Source: an uncultured Lachnospiraceae bacterium
GTDB lineage: Bacteria; Bacillota; Clostridia; Lachnospirales; Lachnospiraceae
Reading direction: 5' to 3'
Assembly: GCA_910586725.1 (NCBI GenBank)
Contig: CAJUJL010000003.1
Coordinates: forward strand, 49,441-113,440
Length of the DNA stretch: 64,000 nt
Position 1 is the first letter of the stretch. Each line of letters opens with the position of its first letter. The notes beneath the pieces were generated by a model. The model did no database searches, had not been told where the DNA came from, and saw only the letters and a program-made list of their open reading frames with translations. Shown one piece after another: positions 1 through 8,984 of this stretch. The position numbers were made by a program, and so were the translations under genes.

Positions 1-1371
1 GATCGTTTGACGTCAATGTGGAAAGATGAACAAACGGAGACGATTTTGGCAACAGAGGAAGCGGCGCTTACGTCAGATACAGAAGATATGTTAAAGCAGA
101 CGGATTTGGAAGAAATGCGCCAGGCAAAAGAAGCAGAGAAAATGTTTGAAAGCATTTTAGAATCCTGTACGAAGGAGTTTATCGGTTATCATGTCCTTGA
201 CGACATGTTTTTAAGATGGTTTACTATGGAATATGGAACAGAATATATCAGAAAAATAGCGGACGAAGTGGAGTCGGGCAGACAGGATCCGGACATTTGG
301 CATGAACTGACCGGTAATACGATTCATGTATTGTGGCTGTTATACTGTAAGCAGACAGGGGTCCAGCAGTACCAGCTGGAAAATGTGCGGTGGCAGACCT
401 GCACATCGCCGGAGAAGACGACGCTTGCTTTTACCGGGGATATTAATTTTGCGGAAGGTTATGTTACCACGAGACATATGGATCGTTGCGAAAACGGCAT
501 TTATGATTGTTTTTCAGAAGACCTGCTCAAGCGGATGAACGATGCGGACGTCATGATGATTAATAACGAGTTTACATACAGTACAAGGGGCGAGGCATTG
601 CCGGGCAAAGCATATACGTTTCGCGCGGATCCGTCAAGGGCGGAACTGCTGCACGTGTTTGGAACGGACATCGTGAGCCTGGCCAACAACCACGTTTATG
701 ATTTTGGTCCGGATGCATTGCTGGATACGATGGATGCATTAAAGAAGGAAGAGATACCCTATGTCGGTGCGGGCGCAAATATAGAGGAAGCGTCGAAGCC
801 GTATTATTTTGTCTGCAACGGAAGAAAGATTGCAATAGTGGCGGCGACACAGATCGAGCGTTCCCTGAACTATACAAAAGAAGCAACGGAACATGAGCCG
901 GGCGTGCTGAAAACGCTGCAGGCGGATAAATTTGTAAAGGTGATTCAGAAAGCCAAAAAGAACAGCGATATTGTCATTGCGGTTGTACATTGGGGAACGG
1001 AAGGAGACAGCCATTACGGCAGGGACCAATACGATTTGGCGCAGGAATTTGTAAAAGCAGGGGCAGACGCAATTATTGGCGGACATACGCATTGTCTGCA
1101 GGGGTTTGATATGATGGAGGGCGTCCCCATTTTATACAGTCTGGGCAATTTCTGGTTTAGCAGCAGTACTTTGGATACAGGGCTTGCCGAAGTGACGATT
1201 GATCAAAACGGTGAACTGACCTTGGGATTTGTTCCCTGCATCCAGAAAAATCTGCGTACGGATCTGGTGACGGAGGAATCGGAACGGCAGAGAATTTATG
1301 ATTTTATGCAAAAGCATTCCGCTTCCCATGTTTTGGTAGGAGAAGACGGCATTTTGCGTCAGGAGAATTGA
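1..1371 (+). CDS. CapA-family metallophosphoesterase-like protein, 5' partial
   Basis: The frame is open to the left edge of the window, so the true start may lie upstream; in-window candidates are TTG at 7 and ATG at 16. About 130 N-terminal residues have no recognisable domain. A CapA/PgsA-type (PGA_cap) fold follows, with FTGDINF, SLANNHVYDFG, VVHWGTE and GGHTHCLQGF, the metal-site motifs of this calcineurin-like family, and the closing YSLGNFWF. Family members are linked to poly-gamma-glutamate capsule or wall functions, but no capBC or pgs partner is visible. No signal peptide can be judged because the start is missing. The stop lies one base before trmD, so the two are probably co-transcribed. 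The family call is firm; the substrate is unknown. Confidence 0.8.
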   Translation, partial: DRLTSMWKDEQTETILATEEAALTSDTEDMLKQTDLEEMRQAKEAEKMFESILESCTKEFIGYHVLDDMFLRWFTMEYGTEYIRKIADEVESGRQDPDIWHELTGNTIHVLWLLYCKQTGVQQYQLENVRWQTCTSPEKTTLAFTGDINFAEGYVTTRHMDRCENGIYDCFSEDLLKRMNDADVMMINNEFTYSTRGEALPGKAYTFRADPSRAELLHVFGTDIVSLANNHVYDFGPDALLDTMDALKKEEIPYVGAGANIEEASKPYYFVCNGRKIAIVAATQIERSLNYTKEATEHEPGVLKTLQADKFVKVIQKAKKNSDIVIAVVHWGTEGDSHYGRDQYDLAQEFVKAGADAIIGGHTHCLQGFDMMEGVPILYSLGNFWFSSSTLDTGLAEVTIDQNGELTLGFVPCIQKNLRTDLVTEESERQRIYDFMQKHSASHVLVGEDGILRQEN

Positions 1372-1372
1372 T

Positions 1373-2101
1373 ATGAATTTTTACATTCTTACGTTATTTC
1401 CGGAAATGGTATCGCAAGCCATGCATACCAGTATTATCGGAAAAGCGGTTGAACGGGGGTTGCTGCATATTGAAGCGATCAATATCAGAGATTATACCAG
1501 AGATAAGCATATGAAAACAGATGATTATCCCTATGGGGGAGGCGCGGGCATGGTGATGCAGGCACAGCCGGTTTATGATGCGTATTGCGCGGTAAAAGAA
1601 AGGATCGGATATACGCCGAGAACGGTTTATTTAACGCCTCAGGGACCCACTTTTACCCAAAACATGGCAAAAGAGATGGCAATAGAAAAAAACATGGTTT
1701 TTCTGTGCGGACATTATGAAGGTGTGGATGAGAGGGTATTGGAAGAAATTGTGACGGATTACGTATCAATTGGAGATTACGTATTAACGGGAGGGGAGCT
1801 TCCGGCTATGGTCATGGTAGACGCCATTTCCCGTATGGTGCCGGGCGTGCTGACAAATGAAACATCCGGCATATCGGAATCTTTTGAAGGCGGTCTTTTG
1901 GAATATCCTCAATATACCAGGCCCTTTCAATGGAATCAGAAGGAAGCGCCGGGTGTACTGTTGTCCGGAGACCATCAGAAAATTGAGGAGTGGAGAAGAG
2001 AGCAGTCGATTCTTCGCACGCAAAAATACAGGCCGGATTTATTGAAAGAGGCCGATTTGACAATTAAAGAAAAAGCTCTTTATCGAATCAGTGATTTGTA
2101 A
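1373..2101 (+). CDS. trmD: tRNA (guanine-37-N1)-methyltransferase
   Basis: TrmD uses S-adenosylmethionine to methylate G37 next to the anticodon and so prevents +1 frameshifting. The 242 residues match the usual family length. The SPOUT-knot motifs are visible: LCGHYEGVDERV and IGDYVLTGGELPAM, with an N-terminal FYILTLFPEM. It starts one base after the upstream CapA-like stop. In many Firmicutes trmD lies in rpsP-rimM-trmD-rplS; here the next gene is a secreted fucosidase, so rplS does not follow directly. Confidence 0.97.
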   Translation: MNFYILTLFPEMVSQAMHTSIIGKAVERGLLHIEAINIRDYTRDKHMKTDDYPYGGGAGMVMQAQPVYDAYCAVKERIGYTPRTVYLTPQGPTFTQNMAKEMAIEKNMVFLCGHYEGVDERVLEEIVTDYVSIGDYVLTGGELPAMVMVDAISRMVPGVLTNETSGISESFEGGLLEYPQYTRPFQWNQKEAPGVLLSGDHQKIEEWRREQSILRTQKYRPDLLKEADLTIKEKALYRISDL

Positions 2102-2126
2102 TTAAATAAAAAGAAGGAGGATTACG

Positions 2127-5100
2127 ATGAAAGGAAGAATGAAAAAAATCAGTGCATGTCTGCTTGCGGTAGTTGCCGCGGTTGGAATGACAGGAAATGG
2201 AGATTTCGCTTATGCACAGGGATCGGAGCGGGCGCTGGAATTGCGGGACAATGGAACCGCAGCGCCGGAACCATGGGGCGCATTGCCCAGTCCCAATCAG
2301 TACGATTACCAAAAGGAGGAACTGGCGGCATTTTGCCACTTCGGTCCCAATACGTATGAGAATGTAGAGTGGGGTGAAAATTATGGAGACAGGCATCCGT
2401 CTGAAATTTTTCGCCTTGAAAAAGACTTTGATGCGGACAGAATGGTAAAAGCAATGAAGGACGCTGGGTTTAAGAAGCTGATTATTACGGCGAAGCATCA
2501 CGATGGATTCTGTCTTTGGAATTCTGAGTTTACCGATTATGACGTGGCCGCGGCAGGATATAAAGACGGCAAGGGAGATGTGCTTGCCGAGATTTCCGCG
2601 GCATGTACGAAGCATGATTTGAATATGGGGCTGTATTTATCTCCATGGGACATTCATGAGCCGAGTTATGGGTATTATGATGCAGATGGAAATCCTACTA
2701 CAAAAGAAAATGATGTATTAGATTATAATGAATTTTATAACAATCAGCTGAAAGAGATTCTTGGAAGTGAGAAGTATGGCAATAACGGGCATTTTGTTGA
2801 AGTCTGGATGGACGGAGCCAAAGGAAGCGGCGCAAATGCTCAGGAATATGATTTTCAAACATGGTTTGAAACTATTCAGAAGCATGAGGGAAAAGAGGGA
2901 GGATATGAGGACGACTGCATGCTTTTTGGAGCGGAAGCGTATACAACCGTTCGGTGGATTGGCAATGAACTTGGACTTGCAAATGAAGAGACGTGGTCAA
3001 AATCCCGTGTAAATTATGATGCAAATACCATTGACAGCAATCGAACCGGCACAGATGGCACAACGGTTGGTTATGCGGACGGGAACCAATGGACAGTTCC
3101 GGAAGCGGATGCCAGAATCACAAGCGGATGGTTTTGGGGCCCCAGCAAGAAGACGCCAAAATCCATGCAGGAGCTTTCCAAAATGTATTTTAATTCTGTC
3201 GGACACAATGCCGTATTGCTTTTGAATATACCTCCCAATACGGATGGAACGGTAGATGAAGAGATTCTTGAACGGATGTCTGAATTTGGGGATAATGTCA
3301 AAAACAGTTTTGCAAATAATCTTGCAAAAGGCGCTGTGGTTACGGCGACGGAAGTCAGAGGGAACGATACGGCTTTTGCTCCGTCCAATGTGCTGGATGG
3401 ATCGGATGAGACATATTGGACGATGGAAGACGGCACGACGACCGGAACTTTGACGTTAGATTTGGGCGGAATAAAGCGTTTTGATATGGTTACAATAGAA
3501 GAAGCGATATTACTTGGACAGAGAATCAAAAGCTTCCGGGTTGAATATCAGCTGAACGGCGGAGAATGGAAGGAGTTTGCTTCGGGGACGACGATCGGCG
3601 CAAAGAGGATCTGCCGGACAATGGCTGTAAGAGCCGATAAAATCCGCATTCATATTACAGATTCTCATGCGGTTCCTTTGATCAGCGAAGTTGGCGTATA
3701 TAAAGCGACGAAAGATTTTGAAATTCCTTCGCCTATTCCAGATGAAATGGAGAAGATTCTGATTACGGATACGGATGATTCGGACGGGGCCGGGTTTACC
3801 TTTACCGGCAGTTGGAAAAACGAGACGGGAAACCAGTTTATCGATGGCGTGTGTACATGGGCGGGAAGCGGAGCAAAGGCTTCCTTGAAATTTACGGGAC
3901 ATAAGGTATGGCTTTTTGGAACAAAAGATCCGAATCATGGAACGGCCGATATTTATATTGATGGAACGAAGGTCGGCTCGATGAATACATCGGCGTCCGT
4001 AAGGGAGACAGGGCATCTTATTTACGAATCGGTAGATTTGGAGCCGGGAGAACATACGCTTGAAGTGCGGAATACAGGAACGATTGGCTTGAATGCTGCG
4101 GCTGTTTTGAACAATGATCAGAAAGGCATTATTCAATTTGAAGAAACGAAATTAACTATGGAAGAAGATGCCGAAGAATATGTCGTTGTAAAGCGCATTG
4201 GAGGAAGCAAAGGAAGAGTAACGGCCGTTTATGAAAACAATCCTGGTTCTGCTGTGCAGGGCAATTACGATGTAGATGGAATTCAGGGAGAAATTGTTTT
4301 TGAAAATGGGGAGACGGAGAAGGAGATTCCCATCAGGACCAAAAGAGATATTGAAGTGAAAGGAAACCTGAATTTTACCGTGGATTTGACCAATGCCACA
4401 GGCGGTGCATTTTTGGGCTTTCAGACCGGCATGAGCGTGACGATTCGGGATATGGATGATCCGGAGCGTTTAAATGAGATCAGGGAACTTCTGGAAGAGT
4501 GCAAAGCATTGGATTATGACCGGTATGTAAATGAAGTGGAGGAGAAAATAGAAGTTGAGAAGTTAACATACGACCTTGACCGTTATCTGAAAAGTGAAAA
4601 TATGGAAGTTGCAACTGCTTTGAATAAAATGTGGCAGCTTTCTGCAGCCAGGGAAAAGCTGGACGACAGTTATTTTGTTATGCCTGTCGGGGTGCAGGTA
4701 AAAACCGTAGAAGCAGAATCATTTGTGTTAGACGCAAGCGGCGCCGAGGCAGGAAATGAAGTGCGGATTACGGAGAAGGCAAATGCAAGCGGCGGGAAAG
4801 AAGTGAATTGGTTTGAAACGGGAAATCGTATTTATCTTCCGTTTACGGCTTCCTCTGCAGGGAAGTATAAGGTGACGGCGACTTACCGCAGCGGAAGGGG
4901 AGAGAACAGGCCGAATGCTCTGGAATGGAGCGGTTCTACTATTACTTCGGGTAGTTTGGATGTGACGGGCGAAGAAGGCGCAGCGGAATACCATACGGCA
5001 GAATTTGAGATTCAGGTGAATCAGCCTGGACGTGGAGAATTGATTTTTACAGCATCGGAGAAAGGAGGACCGGTATTAGATAAATTTGTGATTGAATGTG

Positions 5101-6146
5101 TGGATAAGACCGTGGAAGAAGAGCCGGTAACGGGAATTGAACTGGATCCTGCAGTACTGACGCTTACAGATGAAGAAAACAGCGCTTATCTGAAGTGGAT
5201 CATCAGTCCTTTGGATGCTACAAATCTAAACGTGGAGGTAGAAAGTTCAAATGAAGAGGTCGTTTCCGTAGAGAAGGGTAAATATTTTATCATAGTCACA
5301 GGCCTGAAAAGCGGAACGGCGGATATTATTGTGAAGACAGAGGACGGGGACAAAACAGCGGTATGTTCCGTAACCGTTTTGAGGAAAGAAACAGAAAAGA
5401 AGAATCTGGATACGGCTGTTTCAGAGGTAAAAGACATCATAGGAGCAGGGCAGGGAGACTTTACAAAAGAATCCTGGGATGTTTTTTGGAATGCATATCA
5501 GAATGCGCTTGCGGCGACGGGAAATGAAACGGCGCATGAGCTGCAGGAGCTGATTGGCAAATTGCAGGAAGCAAGGAGTAAACTGGTCAAAGAAATAAAT
5601 AAGGTCGTTCCTCTTGGCATTCCGGCAAATGTGAAAGCAGTCAGCAAGATGACAGGAGTTGAAATATCATTTGCTCCGGTGCAAAACGCTTCTTCTTATG
5701 AAATTTACCGCAGTGTAAAAGGCGCGGCGCCTGTAAAGATCGCGACTGTGAATCAGTCTTCTTATCTGGATGAACAACCGGTGGGAGGAAAGACTTTAAC
5801 TTATACCGTAGTTGCGGTTTCCGGTCAAAGCGCTTATACAAACAGCGCAATAAGCGCCGGCGCTTCCGTAACCCTGCCAAAGACAGTATCGAAATTTAAA
5901 GCAAAAGCTGTCAAAGGCGGCGCAAAGATCACTTTCAAAAAAGTGAAAGGAGCCAAAAACTATATCATTCTGCGGGCAACAAAGAAGAACGGTCCATATA
6001 AAAAGATTAAGACGTTAAAAGCAAAACAAACTTCTTATACGGATAAGAAAGCGAAGAAAGGTTTCAATTATTATAAAGTCGTTGCTAAGAAGGGCAAGAC
6101 ATACAGCCCGGCTACAAAGACTAAGAAGGTAAAAGTAAAAAAATAA
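2127..6146 (+). CDS. Secreted multidomain GH29 alpha-L-fucosidase
   Basis: A 1339-residue exported glycoside hydrolase with a clear RBS (AAGGAGG) and a signal peptide of about 30 residues ending near FAYA. The GH29 barrel spans about 45-395 (FCHFGPNTYENVEWG, ITAKHHDGFCLW). VEVWMDGAKG places the expected nucleophile at Asp229. Downstream, in order, are a discoidin/F5-8-type domain (about 405-525), a linker beta domain, a Calx-beta-like segment (about 668-775), a CBM6/35-like module (about 858-990), a bacterial Ig-like group 2 domain (about 1000-1085), a FIVAR-like helical segment (about 1092-1158) and two fibronectin-III-like repeats, the last very Lys-rich. It probably removes fucose from host or dietary glycans. 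No LPXTG sorting signal is seen; the basic C-terminal module might hold it on the wall. Module limits are approximate. Confidence 0.9.
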   Translation: MKGRMKKISACLLAVVAAVGMTGNGDFAYAQGSERALELRDNGTAAPEPWGALPSPNQYDYQKEELAAFCHFGPNTYENVEWGENYGDRHPSEIFRLEKDFDADRMVKAMKDAGFKKLIITAKHHDGFCLWNSEFTDYDVAAAGYKDGKGDVLAEISAACTKHDLNMGLYLSPWDIHEPSYGYYDADGNPTTKENDVLDYNEFYNNQLKEILGSEKYGNNGHFVEVWMDGAKGSGANAQEYDFQTWFETIQKHEGKEGGYEDDCMLFGAEAYTTVRWIGNELGLANEETWSKSRVNYDANTIDSNRTGTDGTTVGYADGNQWTVPEADARITSGWFWGPSKKTPKSMQELSKMYFNSVGHNAVLLLNIPPNTDGTVDEEILERMSEFGDNVKNSFANNLAKGAVVTATEVRGNDTAFAPSNVLDGSDETYWTMEDGTTTGTLTLDLGGIKRFDMVTIEEAILLGQRIKSFRVEYQLNGGEWKEFASGTTIGAKRICRTMAVRADKIRIHITDSHAVPLISEVGVYKATKDFEIPSPIPDEMEKILITDTDDSDGAGFTFTGSWKNETGNQFIDGVCTWAGSGAKASLKFTGHKVWLFGTKDPNHGTADIYIDGTKVGSMNTSASVRETGHLIYESVDLEPGEHTLEVRNTGTIGLNAAAVLNNDQKGIIQFEETKLTMEEDAEEYVVVKRIGGSKGRVTAVYENNPGSAVQGNYDVDGIQGEIVFENGETEKEIPIRTKRDIEVKGNLNFTVDLTNATGGAFLGFQTGMSVTIRDMDDPERLNEIRELLEECKALDYDRYVNEVEEKIEVEKLTYDLDRYLKSENMEVATALNKMWQLSAAREKLDDSYFVMPVGVQVKTVEAESFVLDASGAEAGNEVRITEKANASGGKEVNWFETGNRIYLPFTASSAGKYKVTATYRSGRGENRPNALEWSGSTITSGSLDVTGEEGAAEYHTAEFEIQVNQPGRGELIFTASEKGGPVLDKFVIECVDKTVEEEPVTGIELDPAVLTLTDEENSAYLKWIISPLDATNLNVEVESSNEEVVSVEKGKYFIIVTGLKSGTADIIVKTEDGDKTAVCSVTVLRKETEKKNLDTAVSEVKDIIGAGQGDFTKESWDVFWNAYQNALAATGNETAHELQELIGKLQEARSKLVKEINKVVPLGIPANVKAVSKMTGVEISFAPVQNASSYEIYRSVKGAAPVKIATVNQSSYLDEQPVGGKTLTYTVVAVSGQSAYTNSAISAGASVTLPKTVSKFKAKAVKGGAKITFKKVKGAKNYIILRATKKNGPYKKIKTLKAKQTSYTDKKAKKGFNYYKVVAKKGKTYSPATKTKKVKVKK

Positions 6147-6153
6147 AAATTTC

Positions 6154-6182
6154 TTGACAAACAAAACTATATCTTTTATGAT
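6154..6182 (+). promoter_or_regulatory. Promoter of the rplU operon
   Basis: TTGACA at 6154-6159 and TATGAT at 6177-6182 are separated by 17 bp. They lie just after the fucosidase stop and upstream of the rplU leader. No terminator is evident between the fucosidase and this promoter. Confidence 0.75.
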
Positions 6183-6187
6183 ATACT

Positions 6188-6262
6188 GGTATGCCGCACA
6201 GTGAGGCTGAAGTCTGCGCAATGCAGCGCCGTAACTGGCGAGTAATGATAATAGGAGGTGCC
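6188..6262 (+). ncRNA. Putative ribosomal protein L21 leader
   Basis: The 5' UTR of rplU is GC-rich and can fold. It lies between a strong promoter and the RBS (AGGAGGTG, about 6255-6262). Firmicutes commonly carry an autoregulatory L21 leader RNA at this position. The assignment rests on location and apparent structure, not on a covariance-model search. Confidence 0.5.
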
Positions 6263-6264
6263 AT

Positions 6265-6570
6265 ATGTACGCGATTATAGCAACAGGTGGTAAGCAGTAC
6301 AAAGTATCCGAGGGCGATATCATTACCATTGAAAAGCTTGGTGTTAAAGCTGATGAGAAAGTTACTTTTGATCAGGTGATTGCAGTGTCTGATAATGGAT
6401 TGAAAGTCGGCGATGACGTAGCAAACGCAACGGTAGAAGCTTCTGTATTAAAAGAAGGCAGAGGCAAGAAAGTTATCGTATACAAGTACAAAAGAAAATC
6501 CGGCTATCACAAGAAGAACGGCCACAGACAGTCGTATACGCAAGTGAAGATCGAAAAGATCAATGCTTAA
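6265..6570 (+). CDS. rplU: 50S ribosomal protein L21
   Basis: 101 residues, the usual L21 length, starting MYAIIATGGKQYKV and carrying the C-terminal YKRKSGYHKKNGHRQ segment typical of L21. It binds 23S rRNA in the large subunit. It is the first gene of the conserved rplU-prp-rpmA cluster and follows a leader that may give autoregulation. Confidence 0.98.
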   Translation: MYAIIATGGKQYKVSEGDIITIEKLGVKADEKVTFDQVIAVSDNGLKVGDDVANATVEASVLKEGRGKKVIVYKYKRKSGYHKKNGHRQSYTQVKIEKINA

Positions 6571-6580
6571 TTTTGCATGA

Positions 6581-6916
6581 ATGGACATGATTCAGGTAAC
6601 TTTTTATTTAAACCACAATGAAAAATATACCGGTTTTGACTGTGTCGGACATGCGGGCTATGCAAATGCAGGAAAGGACATTGTATGCGCGGGAGTTTCG
6701 GCGCTTGTGATCAACACGGTTAATTCCATCGGAAATTACACGGAAGAAAAATTTTCTGTGGAAACGGATGAGGATACCGGAAAGATTGCCCTGCGGTTTG
6801 ACCGACCGGCAGGACATGACGCAGAGCTTTTGGCAAAGTCATTGATCCTTGGTCTGCAGGGGATACAGGAAAGTTATGGAACCGGATATATTACGCTTAA
6901 CTTCAAGGAGGTGTAA
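6581..6916 (+). CDS. prp: Ribosomal-processing cysteine protease Prp
   Basis: 111 residues. GHAGYANAGKDIVCAGVS contains the catalytic His and Cys of the Prp family. Prp removes the short N-terminal extension of L27 in Firmicutes and some other bacteria. It sits between rplU and rpmA, its canonical place, and its substrate is encoded by the next gene. The start ATG is 10 bp after the rplU stop. Confidence 0.93.
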   Translation: MDMIQVTFYLNHNEKYTGFDCVGHAGYANAGKDIVCAGVSALVINTVNSIGNYTEEKFSVETDEDTGKIALRFDRPAGHDAELLAKSLILGLQGIQESYGTGYITLNFKEV

Positions 6917-6920
6917 GAAT

Positions 6921-7211
6921 ATGTTAAACATGAACCTTCAGTTTTTTGCACATAAAAAGGGAGTTGGTTCTACCAAGAACGGACGTGATTCGGAATCTAA
7001 GAGATTAGGTGCGAAAAGAGCGGACGGACAGTTTGTAAAGGCAGGAAATATTTTATACAGACAGCGCGGCACAAAAATTCATCCGGGGATTAATGTAGGC
7101 ATTGGCAGAGATGATACGTTATTTGCCCTGACAGATGGAATTTTGAGGTTTGAAAGAAAAGGAAGAGACAAGAAGCAGGCTTCTGTTTATCCGTCAGCCA
7201 GCAACGAATAA
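6921..7211 (+). CDS. rpmA: 50S ribosomal protein L27 with cleavable leader
   Basis: The ATG at 6921 is preceded by AAGGAGGTG and gives 96 residues; longer upstream starts in this frame would overlap prp and have no support. The protein begins MLNMNLQFFAHKKGVGS. MNLQFF/AHKKG is the Prp cleavage motif, and cleavage exposes the mature N-terminus that reaches toward the peptidyl-transferase centre. The rest (KRLGAKRADGQFV, RGTKIHPG) is typical of L27. Confidence 0.97.
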   Translation: MLNMNLQFFAHKKGVGSTKNGRDSESKRLGAKRADGQFVKAGNILYRQRGTKIHPGINVGIGRDDTLFALTDGILRFERKGRDKKQASVYPSASNE

Positions 7212-7220
7212 AGAGATTTG

Positions 7221-7249
7221 ATAGACCCGACTGATTAAGCCGGGTCTAT
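7221..7249 (+). terminator. Intrinsic terminator after rpmA
   Basis: A 9-bp stem (ATAGACCCG with CGGGTCTAT) is followed by a short T-rich run. It separates the L21/L27 unit from obg. Confidence 0.7.
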
Positions 7250-7279
7250 TTTATATAACAGGAAATTGAGGTGAAAGAA

Positions 7280-8563
7280 ATGTTTGCCGATCGAGCAAAA
7301 GTGATTATTAAATCGGGAAAAGGCGGGAACGGACATATTAGCTTCCGCAGAGAAAAATATGTTCCGAACGGCGGCCCCGACGGCGGCGACGGCGGTAAGG
7401 GCGGAGATATTGTCTTTATAGTGGACGAAGGCATGAACACTTTGAGCGATTACCGCTATAAAAGAAAATTTGCCGCACAAAATGGAGAAGAAGGAAGAAA
7501 GAAAAATTGCCATGGCAGAGACGGGGAAGACTTGATTTTGAAGGTTCCGGAAGGAACCGTTATCAAAGACGCTTTGTCCGGAAAAGTAATTGCGGATATG
7601 TCGGGAGAAAATAAACGTCAGATCATTTTAAGGGGCGGCAAAGGAGGAATTGGAAATCAGCATTTTGCCACAGCCACAATGCAGGCGCCCAAATATGCAA
7701 AACCGGGACAGGAAGGCATTGAGATAGAAGTTTTACTGGAATTGAAATTGATCGCGGACGTAGGGCTGATTGGGTTTCCGAATGTGGGCAAGTCCACCCT
7801 GTTGTCCCGCGTTACGAATGCACAGCCGAAAATTGCAAATTATCACTTTACAACGTTAAGCCCGAATCTTGGCGTTGTGGATTTGGACGGTGGAAAGGGA
7901 TTTGTGCTTGCGGACATACCGGGGATTATTGAAGGCGCTTCCAAAGGCGTTGGATTGGGCCATGAATTTTTGCGCCATATAGAGCGTACCAAAGTCATGA
8001 TTCATATGGTAGACGCAGCTTCTACGGAGGGAAGAGATCCTGTTGCCGATATATATGCCATCAATCAGGAACTAAAAGATTATAACCCTGTTCTTTTGGA
8101 AAAGCCGCAGGTGATTGCGGCAAACAAAACGGATGCAATTTATGGGGATGAAACAGAAGCGCTTAAGAAATTAGAAGCAGAGTTTGGTAAAGACGGAACA
8201 AAAATATTTCCGATTTCCGCTGTCAGCGGCAAAGGATTAAAAGAGCTTTTGTATTATGTCAACGATCTGCTGAACAATATGGATGATGAACCGGTTGTAT
8301 ACGAGCAGGAATACGATCCCGGGCTTTCCCTGAGAGAGGAAGAATCTTACACTATTACAAGAGGTGACGACGCGGCGTTTGTGGTAGAAGGACCTAAGAT
8401 TGATAAGATGTTAGGCTATACCAATATTGATTCCGAAAAAGGATTTTTGTTCTTTCAGAAATTTTTGCGGGAACAGGGGATTTTACAGGAGTTGGAAGAG
8501 CGCGGCATCAAAGACGGAGATACGGTTCGCATGTATGGGCATGAATTTGATTATTACAAATAG
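7280..8563 (+). CDS. obg: Obg-family GTPase
   Basis: 427 residues from the ATG at 7280, chosen because GAGGTG lies 6 bp upstream; an in-frame GTG at 7271 falls inside that RBS. Obg is a large-subunit assembly GTPase. It also links nucleotide state to stress and, in Bacillus, to sporulation. The N-terminal glycine-rich Obg fold (about 1-155) contains NGGPDGGDGGKGGD. The G domain has GFPNVGKST (G1), DIPG (G3) and ANKTDA (G4). A C-terminal OCT domain follows (about 345-427). Its place after rpmA is conserved in Firmicutes. Confidence 0.97.
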   Translation: MFADRAKVIIKSGKGGNGHISFRREKYVPNGGPDGGDGGKGGDIVFIVDEGMNTLSDYRYKRKFAAQNGEEGRKKNCHGRDGEDLILKVPEGTVIKDALSGKVIADMSGENKRQIILRGGKGGIGNQHFATATMQAPKYAKPGQEGIEIEVLLELKLIADVGLIGFPNVGKSTLLSRVTNAQPKIANYHFTTLSPNLGVVDLDGGKGFVLADIPGIIEGASKGVGLGHEFLRHIERTKVMIHMVDAASTEGRDPVADIYAINQELKDYNPVLLEKPQVIAANKTDAIYGDETEALKKLEAEFGKDGTKIFPISAVSGKGLKELLYYVNDLLNNMDDEPVVYEQEYDPGLSLREEESYTITRGDDAAFVVEGPKIDKMLGYTNIDSEKGFLFFQKFLREQGILQELEERGIKDGDTVRMYGHEFDYYK

Positions 8564-8656
8564 GCGTTGTGACGATTTGTTGTGGAATATATTTACAATG
8601 CCCGGTAATGAATGGTACAATTAATGTCAGTAATTGGGAATCAGAAAGGAAATAAT

Positions 8657-8950
8657 ATGTTAAACAGTAAACAAAGAGCTTATCTTATGAGTATGGCGAG
8701 TCATATAAATCCTATTTTTCAGATTGGCAAATCCAGTTTGACGCCGGAAATTGTCGCTGCCATTGACGATGCATTAGAAAAGCGGGAACTGGTAAAAATA
8801 TCAGTATTAAAAAACTGTCTGGATGATCCGAAAGAGATTGCGGAGACAATTGCCGGTAGGACAAGATCCCAGGCAGTACAGGTGATAGGCAGAAAAATAG
8901 TGCTTTTCCGCGTATCAAAGAAAAAACCTGTCATAGAGCTGCCCAAATAA
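8657..8950 (+). CDS. yhbY: YhbY/CRM-domain RNA-binding protein
   Basis: 97 residues from the ATG at 8657, preceded by AGAAAGGAA; an upstream in-frame start at 8612 lacks an RBS. MLNSKQRAYLMSMASHINPIFQIGKSSLTPE and the GRTRSQAVQVIGRKIVLFR end are typical of the single CRM-domain family, which binds pre-50S particles. It lies between obg and nadD in a ribosome-assembly neighbourhood. Confidence 0.92.
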   Translation: MLNSKQRAYLMSMASHINPIFQIGKSSLTPEIVAAIDDALEKRELVKISVLKNCLDDPKEIAETIAGRTRSQAVQVIGRKIVLFRVSKKKPVIELPK

Positions 8951-8984
8951 GTTTTTTGACAGAACCCTGGGAGTAAAGATTAAG

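Noticed and set aside
572..1092. Antisense open frames across the CapA-like gene
   Set aside because: They lie fully opposite a gene with clear family motifs, have no RBS and encode no recognisable protein.
8564..8656. Promoter in front of yhbY (TACAAT at 8594)
   Set aside because: No acceptable -35 exists at 16-18 bp; read-through from obg is simpler.
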